Below, piece by piece: positions 55,178 to 64,000 of a stretch of DNA of 64,000 nucleotides (position 1 is its first letter; each line of letters starts with the position of its first letter). A program made the translations under genes and the position numbers. Origin of the DNA: Rosa chinensis (Eukaryota > Streptophyta > Magnoliopsida > Rosales > Rosaceae); contig NC_037093.1 of NCBI RefSeq assembly GCF_002994745.2, positions 17,123,555 to 17,187,554 of the forward strand. The letters run 5' to 3'. The notes beneath the pieces are model-generated. The model saw only the letters and a list, made by a program, of their open reading frames with translations. It ran no database searches and was not told the DNA's origin.

Positions 55178-58100
55178 TCAAGTTGGTGCATACAAATCAC
55201 AGATGCCCAACTTGTCAAGTGAGTCATAAAATGCTTTACTCGAGAGAGCTTTTGTAAGAATATCCGCCAATTGTTCTTCAGTAGGAACGAAGGGAAACAA
55301 AATGATCTGTCCATCCAGCTTCTCTTTAATGAAGTGTCGATCTACCTCTACATGTTTCGTGCGATCATGCTGAACAGGATTGTGAGCAATTTCAATTGCA
55401 GCCTTATTATCACAATAAAGTGGCATAGCCTTTTCCTGCCTGAACCCCAAATCTCTCAACAAATTTCTCAACCACAACATCTCACAAAGTCCTCGGGCCA
55501 TTCCTCTATATTCTGCTTCTCTGCACTAGAGCGAGTCACCACCTTTTGTTTCTTGCTCTTCCAAGTAACCAAGTTACCACCCACAAACGTGAAGTATCCC
55601 GAGGTAGACCTACGATGTGTAATATTACCTGCCCAGTCTGCATCTGTGTATCCAGAAACATCCAAGTGGTTGTGTTTTGAAAAGATTAATCCTTTCCCTG
55701 AAGCAGACTTTAAATACTGCAAAATACGAAATACAGCATCCATATGGACCTCACTGGGATTGTGCATAAACTGACTCACTACACTAACTGCATAGGCTAA
55801 ATCTGGTCTAGTGTGGGACAACTAAATCAACCGTCCAACCAACCTCTGGTATCTCCCTTTATTTGTAGGTACTTGGTCCACGTACTCTGCTAACCGATGA
55901 TTCTGCTCAATAGGAGTATTAACAGGTTTACAATCCAGCATACCTGTTTCTGCCAACAAGTCTAGGACATACTTCCTCTGACTCAACACAATACAATCCT
56001 TTCCACGAGCAACTTCAATTCCCAAGAAATATTTCAAATTACCCAAATCTTTCATCTCAAATTCAGAAGATAACTGACCTTGTAATCTTTGAATTTCCTC
56101 AATATCGTCACCTGTCACAACCATGTCATCAACATAAATAATCAAGGCAGTCATCTTACCACACCGATGTTTAAGGAATAAGGTGTGATCTGAGTTGCTC
56201 TGTCGATATCCCATTTTCTTCATGAACTTGGTGAATCGGCCAAACCAAGCTCTGGGAGATTGCTTCAAGCCATAAAGTGACTTCTTCAATTTGCACACCA
56301 TCTGCTCTCCAGTGGAAGTACCATATCCAGGAGGTAAATCCATATAAACCTCTTCATGCAGGTCACCATGCAAGAATGCATTTTTAACATCAAACTGTTG
56401 TAAAGGCCAATCAAGATTAGCAGCTAACGAAAGAAGTACCCGAATTGTGTTAATTTTGGCCACTGGTGCAAATGTTTCATCGTAATCCACTCCATACTTC
56501 TGAGTATAGCCTTTAGCCACTAATCTTGCCTTGTACCGGTCCACTGAACCATCCAAATTGTGTTTTACTGTATACACCCACCTACAACCAACTGTCTTCT
56601 TCCCGGGTGATAATGATACTAACTCCCACGTACAATTCTTCTCAAGAGCATCCATCTCGACTGTCATTGCCTTCATCCACTTCTTATCTTTCATGGCATC
56701 TTGCACTTTACTAGGAAGAGACACAGAAGATAATTGATTCACAAAGGCTACATATGATTTAGATAACCTATGGGTCGACACATAATTAGCACCAGGGTAT
56801 TTAGTCTTAGCACTTAGAGTAGGTTCATAGTATTTCGGAGGTTGACCACAGGTTGAACGACTGGGTAAGGTTTTGGTAGGAACACTACCTGACACAAAAG
56901 GACTATTAGACAAGGAAGGATTGGGACATACCTCGGGTGATGATTGAGCAGGTGAGACCGCTGAAGAGGAGGGAGAGACTGAAGAATTGTCTAAAACACC
57001 ATCAGAAGACGGCAGAACCTCATCCTCCACTTGATCGAAAATTGTCTCCCCGGCCGACTGGTCAGACTGATCCGGTTGACCAGTTGGTAATACATTGCTC
57101 AAAGTTTCTTCTCTGGATGAACCCCTGTTTTCCCTATTTTCCTTCTCAATATTAGACGATTGGTCCTCCAACTTTGAGAACTCAGATGCCAGACACTCAT
57201 TTTGCCTATTAGACAAATCTTCATAATAACAAGACTTCTCCCCCTTACTAGGAGTCACAGGAGGCAAGAAACAACAAACATCTTCATTGAAAGTAACATC
57301 TATGGTGACATAAAACTTCTGGGATTGAGGGTGATAACATTTGTAACCTTTCTGATGAGACCCATACCCAACAAACACACACTTAAGGGCTCTAGCATCC
57401 AATTTTGTCCTTTGATTTTTATACAAATGAACATAGGCAACACAACCAAAGACACGAGCAGGAAGGATATTAGATGATGGGATAGAAACATAGTTAGACA
57501 AGACCTCAAGTGGGACACAACCTTGAAGAGGAGCAGATGGAAGGCGATTGATAAGATGAGAAGCACACAAAACAGCTTCTCCCCAAAGGTACTTAGGCAT
57601 GTTAGCACTAAGCAAAAGAGATCGAGCCATATCCAAAAGGTGACGATTTTTCCGTTCAGACACCCCATTTTGCTCAGGTGTCTGTGGACAGGAAGTTTGA
57701 TGGATTATGCCATGGTGTTGGAAATATTCATGAAAAGAATGATTAATAAACTCACCCTCAATAATGGAACGAAAAACCTTAACATGAGCATCATATTGAG
57801 TACGAACAAGACTATGAAATGCTGTAAAGGCAGAGAAGACAGAATCTTTGGACTTAAGTAGAACCACCCAAGATAATCGGGTAAAGTCATCGATGAATAA
57901 CACAAAATATCGCATTCCAGAAAGGGTAGAATGTTTAGAAGGACCCCACAAGTCTGAATGAATTAACTCAAAAGGCATAGTACTAGAATGAAACCTCGAA
58001 GGATAACTAGACCTATGACTCTTAGCCAAAGCACAAGTTTCACAATGCAAGCTAGAATCACTTATTCCCAAAAATAATGAAGGCATGGACTTCTTCATAA

Positions 58101-58609
58101 CTCCAAAAGATGGGTGACCCAAACGCCTATGCCACAACCATAACTCACTCAGTCGATTAGAACTCGATGTCAGGGCTAAAGGTTGTTCTGGTTCTTGTGT
58201 TTGTCCTGCGTACATGCAATCCAAATGAAACAGTCTCCCCCTCAGGTCTCCCTTGCCCATGATCACCCGATTGCATAGATTCTGAAAAACAACATACATT
58301 GGATAAAAGGTTACTGAGCACTTATTCTGTGAATTCAATTGAGATACAGATAATAGATGATGAGACAACGAGGGCACATAAAGGACATCATGTAAAACAA
58401 TGGATGGTGTAACCTGAATAGACCCAATACCTAAGACCGGAAAAGACACACCATTTGCATTAGAGACATGAGATATAGAAGGAGATGACATAGACACAAA
58501 GAAAGACTTGTCGTAGGTCATATGATCAGATGCACCAGAATCAATTATCCATGAATCACTACCAGTAAAGTCAGAAATATGTAAAGCAATACCAATTTTA
58601 CCTCGAGGT
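55178..58609 (-). pseudogene. Copia pol (protease, integrase, RT, RNase H), mildly broken
   Basis: From about 58609 to 55822 one frame of ~929 codons is open. It includes protease SWIIDSGASDHMTYD; pre-integrase LWHRRLGHPSF; integrase with HSDLWGP, NGVSERKNRHLL and, where RSDNGGEF is expected, RSIIEGEF; and RT with WVYTVKHNLDGSVDRYKARL, DVKNAFLHGDL and IYVDDMVVTGDD. A TAG follows RLVGRLI at 55822, then RNase H continues in frame (SHTRPDLAYAVS) to a frameshift near 55500, after which MARGLCEMLWLRNLL ... LADILTKALSS runs to 55178. RT looks functional in sequence, but the integrase has lost its second catalytic Asp. Confidence 0.9.
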
Positions 58610-58612
58610 TCC

Positions 58613-59674
58613 TTAGTTCAAGGAAACATTACCCTTAGAGAGGTCTTGCCCTTCAACACCATAGAAATCAGGTTCTGGCACCAGTTGGACTGCTGCTTTG
58701 CCTCTCTGACCTCTACTTCCTCCTCTCCAACCGGAATTGTTAGAATTAAACCTTCGCAGCTTTGGACATTGATTCTTGAAATGATCAACTTCCTTACAAT
58801 AGTTGCAAGTCATTTGGTTATTAACCGAAGCCAGCCCTCGGCTATAATTCTGATTCTGTTGGTACACTTGACTCCGAGGTCGATAGTGACTTAGAGATGG
58901 AACATGAGATGAACTCCCATACTGAGGAGACAAAGGTTGAGGTGATCTAGCCTGGACTGCTAAAACTGAAATTTCAGTATGAAGACCCTTTGCAGCAACT
59001 TTGTTGGCTTCATCTTTTCGAATCTAGGCAAAGGCTTGCTCCAACGTTGGAGGAGTTGCAAGACGCAATAACTCATTCTTTGCCCCTTCGAAATGAGGAT
59101 CGAGACCAGCAAGAAAGACATGAACACGCATCTTATCTTGCTCACTCCTGTAGGTAGTGATGTCTGCTTCACAAGTCATAGGATTATGATTTCTCTGATC
59201 AAGCTCCTGCCAGATTGTCTTCAAATTTGCATAAAATGTTGCAACAGGCTGTCCACTTTGAGTTATTTTGAAAGCTTTGACATTTAATTCATGAACACAG
59301 GCAAAGTCACTTCCATCATAATAAGTAGCAGCAACAGAGTCCCAAATTGCTCTGGGAAAATCAAAATTAGCAAATAACTGCATTACCTCTGGAGTCATTG
59401 CTTTTAGAAGAATTCCCATCACGTTAGTATTTGCCGTGTCCCATTCATCAGCTTTTGGTCCTACAGCAGGTTTTACAGTGCTACCAATAACATAACTCCA
59501 CTTTCCAATCCCTTGAATATGGATCTTCATAAGCCTGTGCCATAACTGATAATTTGTACCATCAAGCTTGACGCCAAAGCTTGAGTTATCTGTTACATTT
59601 TGAACAATCACAACTTCACGAGCCACAAATGTAGCTCCTTCAGCCTGAGAGTCACTTATGATCAAATCCACCAT
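58613..59674 (-). pseudogene. Copia gag, one nonsense codon
   Basis: It starts MVDLIISDSQAEGATF at 59674. It contains KLDGTNYQLWHRLMKIHIQG (the copia gag LxGxNYxxW signature), then a central UBN2-like domain. After an in-frame stop near 59024, the same frame resumes with a CCHC knuckle (CNYCKEVDHFKNQC) near 58770-58820. A stop at 58613 and a frame change separate it from pol, whereas related elements usually have a single gag-pol frame. Confidence 0.88.
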
Positions 59675-60599
59675 CTTACCTTTTTTTTAAAAAAAAAAAA
59701 AAAAATTGGTGAGAATCTAAATTCAGGTATGTAGACACACGGCTTCCACTCTTCTGTGATAAATCTAAACAACTCCGCTCTAGAGCTTAAGGTAACCCAG
59801 GGACCTCTACCTCCTCTTCCCCTCACTGATGTTGCTGCTAAGTTGGGCGAGCTGGGCTGCTGATGCGCTACTGTGCGGACTGACGAGGCGTGGGGATCTG
59901 TGAAGACGCGCGCTGGGGAGAGCTGCTGCAGTCAGGGAGGTGTGCCCGGTGGTGTTTGCAGGCGGAGAGCCGCGGGGGCCAGTGGGCTGGGTGACTGGTG
60001 GAGGCGGGATTTCTCGATGCAGCGACCGGTGGAGGCACGATCTCTCGGTGCTGCACGGTGCAGGGAACGCTGGATGCGTGCGGAGATTAAGATCTATGGA
60101 TCGAGCTCTGCACAACGTCGGGTTTGGAGGCAGAAAGAAGCTGCGATGATCGAGCTGCGGTTTGAGAGCAGCAGTTCAACTCGAGCAGCAGTTGCGGTAA
60201 TGGATGTGGTGAGCTCCAGTTGCGGTGCTGCGGTGAGCTGCAGTTGCGGTGCTGCGGTGGTCGAGCTAAGGCAGAGCTGGAGGAGTGATAGTCGAGCTTG
60301 GTAGGAGCAAGAGGTATGATCTAAAACCGATTAATTGACCAAAAGAACATAGTGTGTTTCTGGTGTCTGGTTTGGTTTGGATTTCAGTTGTTGAGCTTCT
60401 TGGATGGCTTTGTGCTCCTCTTGACAAAGAACAGTTTCTGGGTCGGCTTTTCGGTTGGGAGTATGTCAGGTAGTGTTTGATCGGAAGAAAGAATTGGCTA
60501 GTGTCTCTTAATCAAAAGAACCCAAAAGAACTCAAGATGTATTAATCAAAATATCCCAAAAGAAAAAACACAGCGGAACAGAGTCCTAATTGGATCTTT
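59675..60599 (-). other. 5' leader of copia element 3
   Basis: It lies between the primer site and gag. It is GC-rich at 59800-60300, with open frames on both strands that look like by-products of composition. A 24-bp unit (GAGCTSCAGTTGCGGTGCTG) is repeated at 60211 and 60235. An A/T homopolymer run lies at about 59682-59704. Confidence 0.6.
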
Positions 60600-60737
60600 G
60601 CTCTGATACCAAGTCAGAAAGAACAAGAATGTTTTGGGAATGTTCAGTTAATTTACTCTTTTCTTCAAGAATTGAGTGTAGATACACATTGAGTTACATA
60701 TTAAAGGATAAAACTATACAACAAATATATAAAGTTG
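60600..60737 (-). repeat. Primer-binding site and truncated 5' LTR of copia element 3
   Basis: GCTCTGATACCA on the plus strand (60600-60611) is the complement of TGGTATCAGAGC, which pairs with initiator tRNA-Met. GTCAGAAAGAAC (60613) onward matches the left LTR until AAAGTTGTCT (~60740), after which the sequence changes. Confidence 0.8.
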
Positions 60738-60744
60738 TCTTATA

Positions 60745-62770
60745 TGATTGCTAGGTGGTGGGCCAACTGAGGAATATATACATTCAAGCTGCATGAATCA
60801 AGGCCAATACGTGGCTATTTCACACATATATACATGCATGGAAGATCAATTAAGGGAGGTAGCATCCTTAATTGCATGAATAAAAGATATATGCATATCC
60901 AAGAGTTTAATTGTGTGTGCCACTAAGCTACGGAATGCTCGCGAAGGCAATATCCAAGAATCAGTCTTTGAGGCAATTACGTTGCCCGGAAGAGGATTAC
61001 GCCCAGAAGCTCAGAGGCAATTAACCCTTGCCTATATTCTAGCGGCGACAGAGGATAATTATTAATTATTACTTATGATAATATCAAAACTATTAAGAGT
61101 TTTGATTTGATTCAAGGCCAACAGCTGTGGCCTAAAATATAGTATTTCATTCCTATTAGGAAGGAGAATCTACGGGCAGCCTATATATAGAGGCTAAAGA
61201 CGATACAGAAGGACCTCTCTCGAATCAATCAATCCTAGCGATTACAAAGCCTCCCCGGAACAAACTTTCAACCCTGTTGAAACCCGGCGACCGTGCTCTT
61301 AGTCCTAGTCTCCTCGAGAGTCGACTGTCAGTGCTACTGCCACCAATACAACCAGCGAAGCAAGGGTAACGCCCTCGCAACCCAGCGAAGCTAAAGATAC
61401 GCTTTAGCAAACCCCGTGCTTTCTCAAGACTTCCCAGTGATTGCTCTGCTCAACCTACAACGTTGAGTATCGATTTTGGTGACCGAAGAGATCACACCCA
61501 AAGTCCTTATCCGTAAGGCGAAAGTCCTTTCCCAAAAGGCTAGAGAAGAACCCTGTGACGAGGTTGGTGCTCTCCTCGTCCACAGCGCTTGAAGAAGAAG
61601 TCAGGTCAAGAGACTACCCCGACGACTGCACCCCACGGTGCTGGCACGCCTGCGCAATCACACGCTCAAAAGAGACAGTGTGCACGCCAACTGGTTTTGG
61701 AGCCAAACATTTTGGCACGCCCAGTGGGACCACGCTAGAGTATTTTGTATTCACCATCATTGGGATGCCAGGGAAAGATCTTTACCAAAGGAAATTCCTA
61801 AAGTGAAAGAGAAGGCCAATGTTGCCACCAATGGCGACACCACGATGGACGACGAGTTCGAGTATCTCCCCGTCCCAGAAGATGCAAACATTTTTGATAT
61901 AGTGGCCATCATGAAGATTAAAGATGATATATTCTTGAAAAGGAGGGACAAATCATTCGCGGAATTAGAAAATTTGAGCAAAAAATGGTCAAGAGTGCTT
62001 ACTCAAGTAGATTTGCATGGCGAGTTTAACGCCATCAACACAAGGCAAGAAAACTTCTTGGAGAGTCAAGAAGCTGCAAGCGAAGGTGGTGTTGCTGAGA
62101 TTGAATTGCCTATAGGAGGCGATCAATCTAAAGACAAAAACCTTCATCTCGACGAACCCGTTGCAGAAGAAGAAACCACTTTGCTCGCTGGTGAATCACA
62201 GCCTTACACAGGGGCTGTGCATGGAGAAGATGGTCAACAAGAATGTTCTTCTGACGAAATTGGCTATGAACAAATACTAGACTTCTCCAAGGATCAAGCC
62301 AAATATGTGGCTACTGATCAGATGCCTGGGGGGCAAGACGCAACCCATGACCATTCTTTTGATCACCAGAAGCAAGTTCCTAAGAGTTCCAGTAGCCAAG
62401 CGGTGATTAAATGTGACGACAAAATCCTCATAGAAAGGCCTCCAGAAGATATTTGTCAAGAAAGAGGTGGCCTTGCTCCTGAACGTCATCATGACCAAGG
62501 TAAGCAAAGCCACAATCAACTTAATTATGAATTCAGTTGTTGTATGGTTGCTGGACGTCCTCATCATGCAGAGGGTCAAGAGTGTGGTCCACTTAATTAC
62601 CAATTAAGGCATGGGCCACTTGATTATCAATTAAGCAATGTTTGCTACTGTATGAAAAGGCTGCAAGACAACGAATTAATTTCCAAAAATCTGCTGTCTC
62701 TTTTGGTCCTGGGGTGTACCTAATGACTTAAAGAAGCGTATTCAAGACTTACTTTTTAGGGGTTTTATGT
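60745..62770 (+). mobile_element. Ty3/gypsy (Tat-like) 5' LTR and leader/gag start, truncated
   Basis: A TATA-like CCTATATATAGAGGC lies at about 61179-61193. The LTR ends ...GGAGCCAAACA at 61709, followed by the primer-site-like TGGCACGCCCAGTGGGAC (61713-61730), wording common in plant gypsy elements. Downstream, a frame (61638-62723) encodes an acidic protein including EYLPVPEDANIFDIVAIMKI, probably the start of gag or an upstream leader ORF. No protease or pol follows. The sequence changes to LINE near 62.78 kb. The left LTR edge is estimated. Confidence 0.65.
61794..62723 (+). pseudogene. Leader/gag-like ORF of the gypsy fragment
   Basis: About 310 codons are open, starting after the primer site. 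The product is very acidic and Gln/His-rich (for example DFSKDQAKYVATDQMPG) and has a repeat-like end (GPLNYQLRHGPLDYQLSN). There is no zinc knuckle and no clear Pfam-like domain. Position alone suggests gag N-terminus or an upstream ORF. It is cut off near 62.72 kb. Confidence 0.45.
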
Positions 62771-62779
62771 GTCCCCTTC

Positions 62780-63455
62780 CATGAGTGCTATCTAGGCCTT
62801 CCCACCGTTGTAGTCAAAAGTAAGAAGTAGCTAGATGTTCAAGAGAATAAATGACAGACTACATTCACAACTTTGTGGTTGGCAGAGTAGGTTTTTATCA
62901 AAGGCTTGTAACTAGTACTTGTGAAGGCTGTTGCGCAAGCTATTCCGACATATGCTATGAATGTCCTCCGGTTACCTAGCCTCAAGGTGCATGTACGTCA
63001 TCCATTCCAATCCAAAGTCTCTAATTATTGGTGGGGGAATGGCAAAGGGAAGAAAGGTCCCTTTATGTCAAAACAAGAAGAGTGGAGGTTTGGGGTTAAG
63101 AGACGTCCAAGGTTTTAATCAAGCAGTCCTAGCCAAGACTGTTTGGCGTATTGCTACTAAGCCTGGTTTCCTAGTCCATTAGATTCTTCGAGCAAAATAC
63201 TTCCTGGATTCAAATTGGGTTGGGGCAAGAACATGTCCGAATGGTTCTATGATTTGAAGCAGTTCGCTTTGGGGTCGCGACTTGCTTTGCCAGGGGTTAA
63301 GGTGGAGAGTGGGTAATGGAGAAAGCATTAAGGTATGGGGAGATAAATGGATTCCAACTCCCTGGAATTTTAAGCTAGTCTCCCCTATGACTAGTAATCC
63401 GAACATGAAGGTTAACGAGCTAATTGACCTGTATGGCATGTGGAATGAGGGGCGG
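62780..63455 (+). pseudogene. LINE reverse-transcriptase C-terminal fragment
   Basis: Across several frames the plus strand reads CYLGLPTVV, KSKK, VKAVAQAIPTYAMNVLRLP, NYWWGNGKGKK, GGLGLRDVQGFNQAVLAKTV, WRIATKPG and NGESIKVWGDKWIP. This is the thumb/connection region of plant L1-type RT. The catalytic core upstream is missing. It ends at VNELIDLYGMWNE, where another repeat begins. Confidence 0.75.
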
Positions 63456-64000
63456 AGCTAGAAACTTAAGGGTTACTGGGGTACAAAAATAAAATAATAA
63501 TATCAAAATATAAAATATCTTGAAAAATAACAAAAAAATTGTGATTGAGTTGAAAGTCGATACATGTTGCAACTATGCTTTTCTATTTTATACGAGTTTT
63601 CTAAATCACTGAAAAGTAACACCAAATGACGAAGCTAAAACTTCATCCTAGGTAAGGACCTTTAGAAATTGAGAAGAAAAAATTTAGAACTCAAATTATA
63701 TATCAGAATTTTTAATGAAAATTTCGATTAAAATTTTTTGATAGAAATATTATAATCTAGTAGTAAGATTAATTTAAGGTACGAATATTGTTTAAATTAT
63801 GTCAAGTTTATAATAGCAAGCCACATGAAAAAATTAGTAATAGAAAAAACTAGTAATAATAATAATAATTAGTGCTGCAAGCTAGGATTAAACCTTGGAA
63901 AAAATCTAAACAAAAAATTCTGAAGTAGCCTAATTCAAACACAGAACCTGTAAAGTAGCAAAAGCATGCCAGTGCCAGAGTGCCAAACCACTGCACTATC
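63456..64000. other. AT-rich repeat-like sequence running off the window
   Basis: It begins GGGGCGGAGCTAGAAACTTAAG, similar to GTGGCGTAGCTAGAAATTT at 39063, then very AT-rich sequence. No gene is seen. It is probably a non-autonomous transposon whose other end is outside the window. Confidence 0.4.

Larger units (their letters stand above)
54951..60737 (-). mobile_element. Ty1/copia element 3, nearly complete, few lesions
   Basis: Reading the minus strand: a truncated 5' LTR (60612-60737), primer site TGGTATCAGAGC (60600-60611), leader, gag, protease, integrase, RT, RNase H, polypurine tract TTGAGGGGGAG and 3' LTR (54951-55170, starting TGTTGGCGTGAG). Only about two nonsense codons and two frameshifts separate it from a full gag-pol. 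The LTRs are very similar over their shared length, so this is the youngest autonomous-type element in the window. The first ~90 bp of the 5' LTR are missing where a gypsy LTR begins. Confidence 0.9.

Noticed and set aside
56526..57861. Plus-strand frames of 62-112 codons over the 55.8-58.5 kb pol
   Set aside because: They are shadows of the 900-codon minus-strand copia pol frame.
59807..60304. Arg/Ala/Ser-rich frames on both strands near 60 kb
   Set aside because: They are GC-rich leader of copia element 3 between primer site and gag. Composition-driven frames overlap on opposite strands.

Overview
The window is plant nuclear DNA, almost certainly from a eudicot. Three intron-rich or plant-specific genes are recognisable. 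They are a chloroplast MEP-pathway HDR/IspH gene (+, about 21.1-42.5 kb), a CCS1 cytochrome c-assembly gene (-, 43.6-47.4 kb) and a QALGGH-type C2H2 zinc finger gene (+, 49.2-50.7 kb). Nearly everything else is transposable element debris of plant types: Ty3/gypsy Tat-like, Ty1/copia, LINE, hAT and Mutator-like MITEs, and a large non-autonomous LTR element. A rosid, perhaps Rosaceae, is my guess from general sequence flavour only.

Layout. 1-7.4 kb: minus-strand Tat-type Ty3/gypsy element, cut by the window edge and heavily mutated. 7.4-9.05 kb: small retro-insertions and a LINE zinc-binding fragment. 9.04-11.8 kb: 3' LTR and 3' internal region of a second minus-strand Tat-like element, carrying a plus-strand (antisense) gene with its own intron. 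12.1-13.25 kb: inverted-repeat element. 13.3-19.6 kb: decayed Ty1/copia, plus strand, both LTRs present. 20.04-20.63 kb: hAT MITE. 21.1-42.5 kb: HDR, ten exons. Its first two introns are 11.8 and 7.4 kb and are packed with insertions: a TIR element, a 7.3 kb non-autonomous LTR element with a perfect 5-bp target duplication and a 1.3 kb satellite-like array, a hAT MITE, a Mutator-like MITE with a perfect 9-bp target duplication, a minus-strand copia flanked by a 122-bp direct repeat, and a LINE-like copy. 42.5-43.06 kb: LINE RNase H tail abutting the HDR stop codon. 43.6-47.4 kb: CCS1, eight exons, intact (559 aa). 49.2-50.7 kb: single-exon six-finger repressor-type transcription factor. 51-54.9 kb: copia, aldo-keto reductase and F-box relics. 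54.95-60.74 kb: nearly complete minus-strand copia with few lesions. 60.75-64 kb: gypsy 5' LTR and leader, a LINE reverse-transcriptase fragment and repeat-like sequence running off the edge.

HDR and CCS1 both act in the plastid (isoprenoid precursors; haem attachment to c-type cytochromes) and are transcribed convergently, but nothing in the sequence shows that they are co-regulated. The HDR copy has a frameshift plus a TAG in the transit-peptide part of exon 1, while every later exon and splice site is intact. It is either a recent pseudogene or null allele, or the assembly has an error there. Exon borders come from reading splice sites and conserved protein, not from transcripts. No tRNA or rRNA gene, CRISPR array or prokaryotic-type operon was seen.
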